From positions 868,001-932,000 of the forward strand of contig JALPQD010000215.1 in NCBI GenBank assembly GCA_023101885.1: a DNA stretch of 64,000 bases, given 5' to 3'. The notes under the pieces were generated by a model that was not told the origin of the DNA, did not search any database, and saw nothing but the letters and a program-made list of their open reading frames with translations. Positions 10,663 to 22,300 of the stretch are shown here, piece after piece. The DNA is from Typhlomys cinereus (lineage: Eukaryota > Chordata > Mammalia > Rodentia > Platacanthomyidae). Every line of letters starts with the position of its first letter. The first letter of the stretch is position 1. A program made the translations under genes and the position numbers.

Positions 10663-12632
10663 CAACTTCTTTTTGCACAGTCCAGACTCTCTTATCCCAG
10701 GGAATCGTAGGTGCCACCCACAGTAGAAGAACCATTGCTTCTCAATCAGCCTCATCGAGATAGGCACGTCCAGGTCCTAGGCGATTCTAGGCCTCATCAA
10801 GAGGACAGTTGAAGCTTCCCGTGACAATGAGACTGCTTGCCATCCAACATGAGGACTGAATGCAGACCCCTGACACCTACATAAAAACCTGGGAATGGGT
10901 ACACTTCTATAATCCTAGCATTGGGACAGGAAAGGACACAGGAGGACTACGGAGCTCAAGAGAGGAGATGCCCGATGGTTTGCTCTTGTTTTTCCACACA
11001 TGTGCATCGTCACAAAGGTTGAGAGAGAGACAGAGACAGAGACCCAGAGAGAGAGACAGAGAGACAGAGAGACAGAATGCAAGCACAGGGAGGACTTTGG
11101 GAGTCTAAGCCCCTCATTCAGCTTGGTTTGTACACACTATGCCCTTGGAATCACTTGGCAGCTGAGGTCCGTTACTGGGCATACTATGCCAACACACCTT
11201 TTCCAAACAATACACACAGCAACCTCAAATCCCCACCTGCCCTGGCCTACCGGACACTCCTCTCTAAACAATGGGCCAAATTTCTTCTCTCTTGGTAACC
11301 ATGAATTTTAGACAGATTCTTTTCAGTCCTACTTCCCTGTATCCCGGATGAAAACAAAAGGGCCCCTTTGGCTTAAGCTGGTTTTGGGTGCATGTACAAT
11401 AAAGCTAAGACATGCTCTCCAGTTACTATGCATGCTGCCTGTAGATTTCATAACCAAACAGCTTAAGGGAACTGACCCCCAGGGGCAGGGGTTCATGCCA
11501 GCTGTTCCAGGAAATCATTGTCTGCAGAGTTCAAAGGGTGCTTAATTTTTCAGGTTGAGTCTAAAACACATGGGTGTTCTAGAATATTCAGAGAAAAATT
11601 GAAAGAAGACTACAAAAGGTAGTTGTAGTGCAGGCGGAGGGAGGAACAACCAAGGGGAAGTGGGAATAAAATGGTTGTCATAAGGTAAGTAGAAGTCACC
11701 ATGACGCGGAATGTTCCTTAACTGATGCCAACAGAGAGAGGGTCGTTTGACTACAGGAGGACACTTCATTTCTGTTTCTGTGTGCACCTCTTTAAAGGAG
11801 CCCCCCCAGCCTGTGCAAGCTGTCCTGCACCCTCAATGGGGCCGCAACATTCTGTTTTAAAAAAACTTTATTATTACAAAGAAAATTTTAAAATAGGAGT
11901 AGACGTCACAGCACTGTATAGGAAACAAAATTCCCCAACCATAAACAGACATGCAACATCACAGAAATTCCCCAGCACGGAAAGACAGAAATTCAAAGGG
12001 TCCCTCCCTTTTCATCCAAAAACCCAACCAAATTCACAGTTCTCGGCTTTGAGGACCACGGCACCACACAAATCTTCCAAAACAGTAGACAGAATTCATC
12101 GCCCAACTGTGCGCAGTATCGTCTGGGCCACGAGCTTCTTTAACAAGCATGAGTCGACTTGCAGATCTCAGCTGTGCAACACTGAAACCATGATCGTGAG
12201 ACAGAGCAATGCCAACAGAGAGAAGACCCTGGCATCCACAAAATAGGAAACACTTTGATCTAAATGTGCCCCCCCCAGGAAACATAGCCCCCACACTGGT
12301 ATACTGAGGTTATTTGGAAGTGGGGCTTTGGGGAGCTATTAGCATTAGGTGACGTCACGAAGGGAGACCCCATGATGGGCTGAGGGCTCCGGGAGAAGAG
12401 ATCTCTGCGGCAGCACATCTGCTGGGTCTCACCAAGCGATGCTCTCCACCTCGTCACAGCGAGAAGGTCCCACAGCATTCGTGGCTCGCGCCATTAGACT
12501 TGGCTGTCCAAGCGTCTAGTCTCACTAGTTATCAAGTTACACAGCGTTTTCTTCATTTGATTTCATTGGTTTTGTTTTTCCACATACAAACAGATTTTGA
12601 GACCCCTTTTGGGTACCGAGAAGGACATTCTT
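10663..12632. other. Intergenic, no gene recognised
   Basis: A GAGA-rich low-complexity stretch lies at 11018-11076. A 173-codon plus-strand frame at 11725-12246 starts in unique sequence but has no recognisable domain and no splice or promoter context, so I do not call it. Nothing else is supported. Confidence 0.45.
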
Positions 12633-12775
12633 GGGGGGCTGAGAGATAAGTCAGCAAGAAGGCACCTGGTGACCTGAGTTTGATCCCTGGAAGCTCACGT
12701 GGTGGAAAAAGAAACCGACTTCTGAATGTTGTCCTCTGACCTTCCTCTGCCAGAGCTCCCTGGCATGCATGACTG
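12633..12775 (+). repeat. B4-like tRNA-derived SINE
   Basis: The sequence 'gggggctgagagataagtcagcaagaaggcacctggtgacctgagtttgatccctgg' has the A box, B box (gagtttgatcc) and the post-head motif 'gtggtggaaaaagaaaccgact...ttgtcctctgacct' that I associate with rodent B4/ID_B SINEs. Confidence 0.7.
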
Positions 12776-13170
12776 CCCCCCCATAAATACTTTATTGCTA
12801 AATACGACCTTTTGCTCCCCACCTCTGGACTCCTTTCTCCAGAGATAAGGTTGATGGCGATTCTGTGGATAGAACTGGCTGTCGGTTTCTGCACCAGGCA
12901 GTGTAAACATTCTTCCAGCCAACCCTGCCAAAGCCACACTCCATAGCGAGTTTGGTAATATGTGCTTAGTAGGACCACAATGTCCATGCTGAACCATTTC
13001 TGTCATTGAGAACGGCCTTCATTGGTTTGCTTGGCAATGACGGGCCTGTGTAGACATACAGAGCTCGTTTTGTGTGAGGAAAGGGATAAAGCCAGCAGCT
13101 ATCAAGTGTTTCCGGGAGCCCCGTCAAAGGTGGGCACAGCACCCACAGTATTCTTTTTTCTTCCCAAGTA

Positions 13171-13563
13171 TTGTAGTCAGCCTGCATGGTTGCTGATAAA
13201 TGACCATCATATGGCTTAAGGGAACAAGGGTTTATTCTCTCTTACGATTCCTGGTTACAGTTCTCAGTCCAGCTGGACGGGAGAGCACACACCAACACCA
13301 GGGCCGAGGGAACTGCCCTTACTTGCCAGACTAGCACGTCTGGCCAAGTGAACAGAAGGATGCCGACTTCCTCAACCAGCTCTCAGTATTTTATCCGCCT
13401 GGTCAGGGCCTAGTCCCACCCACCATAGGCTGGGCCTTCCCCATCAGCTAGACAATCTCCTGTAGGTTTGCTCTAGGCCTTAATCCAACCACTAATTCTC
13501 CACAAATGTGCCCAGAGCTCAAACCCTCAACCGGCAAGTTGACACCTGTGTCCAGCTATGACA
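13171..13563 (-). repeat. Solo LTR, recurrent ERVL/MaLR-like family (minus)
   Basis: This is a nearly complete reverse-strand copy. On the plus strand it starts near 'gtagtcagcctgcatggttgc' (the complement of the '...gcaaccatgcagg' LTR end). It includes 'cttaagggaacaagggtttatt' and ends 'ccggcaagttgacacctgtg...ctatgaca'. Confidence 0.75.
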
Positions 13564-13920
13564 CCAAGCCACAGCATCCCTGGCTGTTCCTGGGCAGATC
13601 CATGTCCAGCTGTCCAGTGTTTGTTCTCTGACCTCAAACCAACAGCTCCCAGGTATCTGTCCTCTACTCCAAAGCCACTCCCCTGCCCGCCCAGGCGGCT
13701 GCTCCTCCTACCAAATACTAGCATCCGGGATTCTGGTTACTTGGATCTCTTCGAGCTCCCCGTGACCACGTGGCATGGACGGGATGCAAGGAGAGGTGCT
13801 GAGGAGCTGCCCCTTCCTCTTACTTCCCAGTCCACAGCTGCACGACCCTCGAGACAGGAGGACCGTCAGCCAAAGGACAGAACACACTGTTAAAGCTCTG
13901 TCCTCTGACACCCCCTTCTT

Positions 13921-14182
13921 TTTTTTTAATTTTTTATTATTTATTCAATTGTGCGTGCGTGTGTGTGTGTAGAACCACGGACGAGTTCGGGAACCACCAT
14001 GGACCACCTCCACCTCCTCCTTGTTTACTCTGCCCCAGGATTCACAAGCTCCGCCCTACCAGGACCAGAAACGCAGGCCGCCCCCGCTGCCGCTCCGCGG
14101 CTATATGTGGGGTTCTAGGATCCGAACTCAGGACCTTCCGCCTGCAAGGCAGAGGCTTAACCTCTGAGCCACCTCTCCAGCC
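13921..14182 (-). mobile_element. Young B2-superfamily SINE with 14-bp TSD
   Basis: GACACCCCCTTCTT at 13907-13920 is repeated at 14183-14196. On the minus strand the SINE is complete: head ending at 14182, body, a short (CA)n and an AATAAATAATAAAAA tail. Confidence 0.88.
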
Positions 14183-14206
14183 GACACCCCCTTCTTCTAT
14201 GACATT

Positions 14207-14290
14207 CTTGGGCTGGGAATGTGACTCAGGGGCGGAACACTTCCCTACCGAGGACAAGGCCCTGCAATGGATCCTCAGCGGGGGGTGGGG
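14207..14290 (+). repeat. ID-like tRNA-derived SINE
   Basis: 'gggctgggaatgtgactcag' at 14209, followed by 'gcggaacacttccctaccgag' and a degenerate B box ('tggatcctcagc'), matches the layout of rodent ID SINEs derived from an alanine-type tRNA. Confidence 0.6.
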
Positions 14291-14597
14291 GAGGCGCACG
14301 GATGAGGTGCTCTTGATCTCGCTCTGAACATGGGCGCTGCTCTCTTCCTGATGGAGCAGCCCCTCTGGGAAAGCAACGTACGGAGCAGGGGCTTCTCTTC
14401 CACGAGCTCAGCAGAGACCCCTCCAGTGGCTGCACGCCCTCTTCCTGGGGCTGGGAGAGATGGGGCTAGGACTGCAAGCGCCGCTTGAGAAACTTCATCT
14501 TTCGGGGTCCTGTTCAAAGCCCATTTGCCCAGTGCACAGGCCTATCTCAGATCTTCCCTCTTTGACACTCAACACCCCACAAGCACATTCCAGGGAC

Positions 14598-14690
14598 TTG
14601 CTATACTTCTCTGCGGAGGGAAGCCCTCTATACTTTTCTGCCCAAGGGAAGCCCTCTATACTTCTCTGCCCAAGAGAAGCCCTCACACGT
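14598..14690. repeat. Three-copy ~30-bp tandem repeat
   Basis: Three tandem units resemble GAAGCCCTCTATACTTCTCT followed by GCCCAAGG or GCGGAGG. Confidence 0.9.
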
Positions 14691-15659
14691 GACCTCTTCC
14701 CACCCCTGAATAGCCCTATTACACCATCAGGTGGTTCCTAGTGCTTGATGATCTCCGTGGGCAGCCAGGGCTGATGGCAGGATCCCCTCAGGCAGCTTCA
14801 TCCCTCTCCCCGGGGGTCCATCTTGCCTCTGACCTGGCTTCTAGGAGATATTCGATTGAAGTACAGCCAGCAGCCCCTGGGGACAGAGGCCCAGTCTGTC
14901 TTTCCTCCCAGCCGAGCAGTTCCGTGGGGTTTGCTTTTCTGTCTCCATGAATGAGAGCAGGAAACAAAGAGGCCTGCCTGCCGCTCAACCTCACAAGAAA
15001 GGCCTGGCAGACTTCACGGGCTTTTGACAGATTTATCAGATCTCTGAGGATGGCCTGGAGTCTCATCTAATCTAGATCTCCTTCAAAGCCCTGTGTGACC
15101 TCCTGGCCCTCCTTATCCACTACCCAAATGCCAGGTTTGCAAGCAAGTGCCCGTACATTCTGTCCAAGCCTTTATATTCTTGCATGAGGAAGAAAAGGAA
15201 ATTTCAGAAACCACAGAAACCAGCCGCAGTCTGATGAGTGACAGGCGTTCCGAAATCCCCTCCCCCAGGCCACACCTAGGGTCAGGTCCTCAGGCCCAGC
15301 CCCTCCCCCTCCCAGGCACTAATGCTAACAAAGACGTGGCACTTCAGAGGACTGGGCTGGTCATTTCCTCAGCGGGGACAGAGTCAGGAAATGTACCTGG
15401 CCAAACACTTGAAATGCCCGATGCATCCATTGCTCCAGCTGCAGGCACCACAGCCCCTTTGCACAAGACTTGAAGTTTTGAAGAGCAATCCTCAAGACGC
15501 GGCCAATGCCGACTTGTGTCCTGGGGGGTTGGGGGCTGGGGCAGGGGGTGCATCCTGCTAGCCTGGGTCTGCAAGCTTTTGTCTACAGTCTCAGCGTGCA
15601 GGGCCCAAGGAGCAGCTCAGAGCAGCTTGTTTTAACTCCAAAAGAAGGAAAGAGCTAAT
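14691..15659. other. Intergenic, no gene recognised
   Basis: GC-rich unique-looking sequence. Frames of 60-108 codons occur on both strands without recognisable motifs. Confidence 0.45.
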
Positions 15660-16010
15660 CTGTCGCAGTTAGCCTGGATCAAATGGTTTAAGAGGGAACA
15701 AGGAGTTTTATTCCGGCTTTCAATTGTCTGGTTACATTTCTTACTCCAGCTTGGCAGGAGAGCTCAGATCAGCACCAGGGGCCAAGGGAACTGGCCATGT
15801 TGTAGTCACAGGATTGCTGAGAGAGGGACAAACCTCGTTTGCCAGACAGGGTGTCCTGCATGCCAAAGAATGCCACCTTCCTAAACCAGCTTCTTCCATC
15901 TCATCTGCGTGCCCGGGGAAAAGTCCCTCATCAATTAGAGTCCTGCGGGCTTGTCCAAGGGCCTGCCTTAATTACAGACTCTCCACAAATGTGCCCATAG
16001 CTCTCTGTAC
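15660..16010 (-). repeat. Solo LTR, recurrent ERVL/MaLR-like family (minus)
   Basis: Plus-strand landmarks are 'gtttaagagggaacaaggagttttatt', 'ctccagcttggcaggagagctc', 'aagggaactggccatg' and 'ctccacaaatgtgcccatagctc', in the order expected for a reverse copy. Confidence 0.7.
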
Positions 16011-16464
16011 CTATTACACCTTCCAAGCACAAGGGATAGACAGGTACGACAGAGTCAGCTACCGCCAGACGGTGCTCTGCTGCCCCAGATGGAAAGAGAG
16101 GAAAACAGGTGAAAAATACCTGTGGAGGTCAATGTGTCGAAGACTGAAGCACACGACTTCATACAGCTAAATGTGACCACAAACTGTGTGTGAACGTGTA
16201 CCCCCGTGTACCGCCTTCTGACCTACACACACAGGCTAACCCGTGTCTTTTCTCCAACCCACACAGCCTGGCCAGAGGTTAGGTGAGGCTCAGAGGGACC
16301 TGCCACTCATCTGCTCGGACTCCTTGCCAGTGTTCCGGACTCTTGCCTGCAGCCTCAGTTTCCCCACAGGGCCTGGCCCAAAATAGGGGCTCAGAGACAG
16401 GTTGGGAGAGGAACCTCTGGGTTCCTCTCTCTCCAAAGCCAGCCTCTGTCCCTTCAGTCATGTA

Positions 16465-16765
16465 CCAGTCAGTCTTATCTGTTGCTGCGAGAGAGCACCC
16501 GAAGTCAAGCAACTCGAAGGAGCAAGATTTATCCAGTTTACAGTTCTTAGAGGGGAGATACGGTCCTTCATGACGGAAAAGGGGTGGCTGGCTGGCAGAA
16601 ACTGGAGTTACATCCAACCAGGAGGCAGAGAGCTGCTGCAGGCTGAAGAACAGGTTCCCTTACTCAAGCTGAGCGGGGCCAACCAACCTCGAGGCCGCCG
16701 CCCTGACTGCCTTCCTCTAGCAAGGCTCCGCCTCCTGAAGGTGCCACGAGTGTCCCAGACAATGA
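16465..16765 (-). repeat. Related but more diverged LTR-type repeat (minus)
   Basis: 'cttatctgttgctgcgagagagcacccgaagtcaagcaactcgaaggagcaagatttatc' begins the element and 'cactcaagctgag'-type sequence follows. It resembles a widespread rodent ERVL/MaLR-type LTR in reverse. Edges are approximate. Confidence 0.45.
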
Positions 16766-17084
16766 AAAATTCAAGCACATGAGGCTGTGGAGGACGATTC
16801 ACACTTCAAACAGTCAAGCTCGGCTCCTTGCCTTCCTCTGCTTTCCTTTCCTCCGTGTCCCACAACCACCTCCTTCCCTCTCGGGTTGTCAACTTGGCGA
16901 TCCCATCCAAGGGGTCCCCCACCTCTCGTGCTTAGGGAAGACAGGGAGAAAGGGCCATGCTGCAAGTCCAGTGTGTGAGGGCAGATGCCGGACCTGTCAG
17001 AGCCCGTCATACCCGGGAGAACAATCCTCTTGAAGATGGCTCTGAGGTGACCCCGTGGGAGAGTGAATACACTGCCCAGCTTAC

Positions 17085-17155
17085 CGAGGAATCTCGCCCT
17101 GGCTGAGTCCGGATGGGCCTGGCTGTCCTGAGCTGTGTGGACCAGGCCACCAGCC
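17085..17155 (-). other. Orphan APOL-type first exon
   Basis: On the minus strand it ends in donor GTAAGC (17084-17079). Its sequence, with the 'gtggcctggtccacacagctcaggacagcc' block, is clearly homologous to the first exon of gene B at 43549-43628. No APOL coding exon follows it between here and position 1 on the minus strand, so it either belongs to the gene beyond the left edge (as an alternative first exon) or is the relic of a lost gene copy. The 5' end is inferred. Confidence 0.6.
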
Positions 17156-17182
17156 GCACATCTGAGTTCATCAGACACAGCT

Positions 17183-17217
17183 TGATAAACCCAGCCCCTG
17201 AAAGGGAAAGTAAAAGC
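17183..17217 (-). promoter_or_regulatory. ISRE-like element and TATA-like box of the orphan promoter
   Basis: GAAAGGGAAAGTAAAAGC at 17200-17217 has two perfect GAAANN units and a third degraded to AAAA. A TATA-like TTTATC (minus) lies at 17189-17184. The spacing matches the promoters at 781-814 and 29668-29701. Confidence 0.55.
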
Positions 17218-17429
17218 CCCTCGTTCTGAGCAACTCATAACCGAAACAACACACCAGAACAGCTGCATGCAGGATGCTACCCTCGGTCCACCCTCCCTGC
17301 TAACCCCCCACCCCCAGGAGTGACCTCAGGCCCGACATTCTGAGTCCTTCTCTGTCTGCCCCATCTCAGCTGGGGAATCCATCTCTGTGGTCTTCAGGAA
17401 GAAGACCCTACCACCACCATATATTGAAG

Positions 17430-17690
17430 GACTGTTACTGGTTATCAGTTTGACAGTTGAGGGTTTGAGCTCTGGGCACATATGTAGATAATTAGTTAAT
17501 AATGGGCTGAGCACAGAGCAAACCTGCAGGACATTGTCTAGTTGATAGGGAAGGCCCAACCCATGATGGGTGGGGCAGATAGGTGGACAGAAGGGTGCTT
17601 TGAGAGCCAGCCCACTAGGCAGCCCTGAAGACAGGTCATGCACAATCCAGACTAGGCCCCAAAGCCCACAGTCAAGAAACCAGGTAGAGC
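17430..17690 (+). repeat. Partial LTR, recurrent ERVL/MaLR-like family (plus)
   Basis: 'gacagttgagggtttgagctctgggcacat' and 'gcagagcaaacctgcagg' match the left half of the LTR at 60946-61367. The right half is missing or unrecognisable. Confidence 0.65.
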
Positions 17691-18212
17691 TGCCCAAGTG
17701 TCACTGTCATGCAAAAGTATGGCTTTAAAATCTGCAGCACCTAGCTGCCGTCACCAGGGTATCCATAGATACACAAATGGATACGGAGAACTCCCCTGCC
17801 CCAGTACACAGATGGGCTATTCCTCAGCCTTAAGCAGAAAGCAGATTCTAATCTCACACACACCATGAATGAAGCTGGAAGATGTTAGCACAAGAGAAAC
17901 AGCTGGACTCCAATGACTCCAAGGGACCAAGCCCACATCCTCCCATTCACGAGAGGCCCTTAGACCAGCCACATCCATGCAGAGGGGGAGTAGTGATGTC
18001 TCCAGGGGCTGTGGAGGAGGAGGATTATTATGGGTTATTACTTAAGGATGCAATCTACTAGACAAAATGGTTCTGCTCGGGATGGAGTGATATTCACCCC
18101 ACGACGTGAGCTCAGTGAGCGCCGCCAGAACGCACACTCAGCAGCGGTTTCAGGGGTTATGTATTTTATTACAGTTAAAGAATCTTCAACCTTTTTTTAC
18201 AGAATTTCATTT
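17691..18212. other. Intergenic, no gene recognised
   Basis: Unique-looking sequence with no supported feature. Confidence 0.45.
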
Positions 18213-18236
18213 TATTATTTTTTTAACTTTATTTAT

Positions 18237-18285
<49 letters not shown>

Positions 18286-18518
18286 TCAGAGGGCACTCTG
18301 TGTCTTTGTGGAGGACCAAGGGTGACTTCAGGAATCATCCTGGATTGCTTCTACCTCCTTTTTGCTTCACTTCGGGATTTCCCAGGCTCTGCTCATCAGG
18401 GCCGGAAGTGTGGGCCGCTGCCTGATTTTTTTTTTTTTAACGTGGGACCTGGGATCTGAACTCAGGACCTTCTTCTTTCGAGGCAGAGTCTTAACCCCTG
18501 AGCTATCTCTCCAGCCCA
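18213..18518 (-). repeat. Older B2-superfamily SINE with (TG)n
   Basis: A T-rich start is followed by a pure (TG)n at 18238-18284, then the reverse-complemented body and a head ending 'cctgagctatctctccagccc' at 18518. A T-run interrupts it at 18426-18438. Confidence 0.8.
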
Positions 18519-18589
18519 AAATCTTAAACTTTTGAATCCCTACTTCTCTGGAAAAAAAAAAAAAAGGACATAATACAACTCAGGATGCG

Positions 18590-18760
18590 CTCTATAAAAC
18601 TTTGCCAAGTGTTTTCACATACACGATTCCTAGGCGCATCAGTGACCACCCAGTGATGAAAACATTCACACCCTTTCTTCCCAGAGGAGAAAGGTGAGAT
18701 TCGCACATTGGGAAAAGACTCGCTGTAGTGGCAGAGCTGAGGGTGCACCCTGGCTCCTGT
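18590..18760 (+). repeat. MIR SINE
   Basis: The core '...tttgccaagtgttttcacatac...' followed by 'agaggagaaaggtgagattcgcacattgggaaaagac...ggcagagctgagg' is the mammalian-wide MIR consensus order. An A-rich run with AATAAA (18803-18840) follows but I do not link it to a gene. Confidence 0.6.
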
Positions 18761-19331
18761 TGTGCACTGCACATTGCCTCTGGGGCTCTCACGACCCCCC
18801 TAATAAAAGCTCTTTTTAATTGTTAAAAAAAAAAAAAAAGTAAAGTTGGGTCCTCGACAAGCTCTCCGCCCACCCTGCTGTCTCCACAACCATCATTGCC
18901 CTCGAGACCACCAGTGCCGTCACTGGAAAGGACAGTCTGGGGGAGACAAAGCGGAAGCTGTGGATTCTGCAAGGAAAGGGCTGGAGGTCGCGGGGCCCCA
19001 TCCGTGGGCGGTGACAGAGTCACTGTATAGACACCAGAGTGCAGAACCCGAACTCCAGCTGTCTCCCGTTCCAGCTCAGTCTCCCAAGCTTCTCGTTCTT
19101 GCCCTGCGCACCCCTGTCCTTCTGCTCCCCGGTACATCCCAGCGTCGTGTCCCCTCCGGCCCATGAGATCAGGCCGCTGTAGCCAGTTAGTTACCCATCT
19201 ACCTCCTTGCACTCAGCCATGGCAATTCCAAGTCCTCAAAGGCCAGCTCCAGAGACTTCATCTCCCCCTCCTCCCCCTCCGACGAGATGCCAGTCATCTG
19301 CCGAGGCCTCTGTGTTGTCTGGCTGAGGAGG

Positions 19332-22300
19332 TTACTGGGGCGGGCGTGACGTCAGGGCCGCGTAGATTCGTTCCAGCTTCTTCAGCTCTTCCTCCAGCTT
19401 CAGAGCCAGCGAGCGCAGCTCTGCGGCCGACTCTGACTTTGCCCCGTCGTACAAGTGCATCGAGTCTGTCACCAGGTTGTACACATCTACTGCGAGGAAG
19501 ATGCCGGAAATAGCTGCGTTCCTGATCCGGATCTTCTTAGTCATGGCCAGAGCAGTGCCCTCGAAGGCCTTCTCCACCTGCCTAACATTTCGGGTTGCTC
19601 CGGTGGTCATGAGCATCTTGGCATCTGCAACCAAGCGAGAGTTGGCTTTGGCCGTCTTAAAGGCACGAACGTGCTGCCTGAGGTTTTTCAGATTCCTGAA
19701 GAGATCTACGGGTGTTTTAAGAGCTCTGAATGTCATCTTAGTCAGGATTTTTGCCTCCTTCATCAAGTTCATGCTGATTGTGACGAGACGCCTGGCCTCC
19801 TTTTCGTCACTCCGCCTGCTTTTCTCTTCCACAAGCAAAGTGGCCGTGCTAGTTACCGAAGCCACTGTTCCCAGCCCCAGCGCAGCAGCCGAGAGCACCA
19901 GACTGCCCCCAGCTGTCACGGGTGCGAGAGAAACCCCGAGGATGCTCAGGAATCCCGAGACTGTGCTAGTGGAGTCGACCACCACATTGGAGATGGTGCA
20001 GCCCTTGTGCACCTCGTCCACGTGGTCGGCGAGACTGCGGAGCTTCCTGATGTTCTTCCGGAATTCACTTTTCAGCTGAGGAAAGGCTTCCAAAAACCTC
20101 CTTCTGTCCTCCACTCGTCTTCGAAGCGTGTCCCTGTCCTCCTCGGGCATCAGTTTTATGAGCTCGCTCAGGGCCTGATGGAGCACGATTTCCTCGTCCC
20201 TGTAACCACAGAAGTCAGGTGCACCAGCGAGGCAGAAACTTGAGCTTTATGAATGGCCCATTCAAAAAAAAAAAAATCTGTCATGTTAAAACCACCAATT
20301 TTTACCGCAAAGCCAAAGGAAACAGACTTTAGAGAAATGCGGAACCTAGATTCTATGGGAAACATTTGGTGATCAGAGATGCCCATGGTCCTTAGTCCCT
20401 AGGGAGATTTGGGTAAACATCATCTTAACATGCTCCTCAGTGACAGGCACTGGGTGAAGGCTCCTTATCATCACTGTCAACTAACTCTGCAGAGGAATAC
20501 GGGGCTGTGGGTTAGTATAAATCACTCCTGGAGCTGGAGAATGTTAGTGCTTTGTGCCCATCTTTCCTCGAAAGAGACTTCTTTTACTCAGCTGTGGCCC
20601 CTCAACGTGCTGCCTGGGGACTTTGGCCATGAAACGGTTCGGATCAAGCATCCCACGTGGGAAAATCCTGTGTTCAGCAGGGACGTGAAGCCACAGGACT
20701 CAGTGTCACGGCTGCCTGGTGGGACTGGCTACCATCCACTGCATGAAATCGCTTCCATCTATCTGCCCACACCTTTCAGCAAACCACAGTGGGTTTTGAG
20801 TTTAGATTTGGGTCCCATCGCTAAGATCCACCATTATGTAGCTGCGAAGATTTTAAAATCAGGAAAAATCCAAACTCTGAGACACCTCTGTTCCCCAGCA
20901 TGTCCCATAAAGACGCTCAGCCTCATCCATGTGGCGTGTGGCAGGGAATATGCACCACTCGTGACCTCCAAAATTACTGGAGACTAAAGACATTGCCTTT
21001 CTGGAAAGGGGGGAGGGGCCCCACATGCCCAAAGTGACCTTCAAGAGAACTTTCATGAGCGCAGGGTCACTAGGCTGATGCTGTTCTGTGTCCCAGTTAG
21101 TCGTTTGCTGTCCCCTGCCCCTCGCTGCTGGTGGCTACAAATCTCCAGTCGCCCCTGTGCCTATGCAAGAGTTGTCCCCAGTCACTGTCTCCTAGACAAT
21201 GGTGCAGAGCAACATCTTTCTGGTGTTTCATCCTGCTACGCAATGAGTACTTGTTCCCAGGAAGAGCTTTCTTGGTGTGTTTTGGGCCCTGCTAACGCAG
21301 GCACACATTAGAAGCTGGACCACACTGTGTCAACTCCTAGATGCTCTTCACTGGCTGGTTTTATTCTGTGTCTACACTCTGTGGGCAACTGGAACTATGT
21401 GATCACCATCTTTCCCAAGTCTTTCTAGAAAATTCTCAACCCTGTGGTTGGTTAAGGATAGTCCCTAATTTGTAGTTGGAGTCAAAAATATGGGAGCTGC
21501 ACAAGATGCCTTGGAATTGTTTCCATCCGTTATCTCGAAGGACTTGGAATCTAAAAACATAAATACCTCAGAGCACACGGGCGCTCGGGTATTGCTTTGC
21601 CTGATGTCTGCTCTCCGCTGAGCCTGAATCCAGCTCCTTCCTGGCTGGAGCTCAGAGGGTGGGACAGCGCAACTGGTCTCCTGGGACACAGGAAAGCTGC
21701 CACTAACCCTGGCTCCACACTTGCTCTCTGCCTCTTACCCCTCCTGACCCACCACCTGGCACCTCCAGTCCAGGCTTCACTGACAGGTCGTCAGGCTGCC
21801 TGAGTCATGGTGGCTGTCACAGTGAGGCTCAGGTGTCAACCTGACAGTTGAGGGTTTGAGCTCTGGGTACATTTGTAGAAAATTAGTGGTTAAGTACAGA
21901 GCAAACCTGCAGGAGATTGTCTAGCTGATGGGGAAGGTCCAGCCCATGGTCGGTGGGACCAGGCCCTGGAATAAAGTACCGAGAGCTGGTTGAGGGAGTG
22001 GGCATCCTTGTGTACACTTGGCCAGACATGCTGGTCTGGCAAGTAAGGATCGTCCCTCTCTCAGCCATTATGTGGAGATGGTGTGGCCAGTTCCCTCAGC
22101 TCTGGTGTTGGTGTGAGCTCTCCTGTCAAGCTGGACTAAGAACTATAACCAGACTATCGTAAGAAAATAAACCCCTTGTTCTCTTAAGCTGTTTGGTGGT
22201 GATTTATCAGCATCAGGCGAACTGCTACAGTGTCTGTCCCAGGGTCACATGTGAGTCACCAAGACCAGGCACACAGAGGCAAGAGCTTTCGATCAGCTAC

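Noticed and set aside
11725..12246. 173-codon plus-strand frame
   Set aside because: No domain, no homologous copy in the window and no transcription or splice context.
19455..20243. 262-codon and 200-codon frames on the plus strand
   Set aside because: Antisense shadows of the large APOL exon of gene A.
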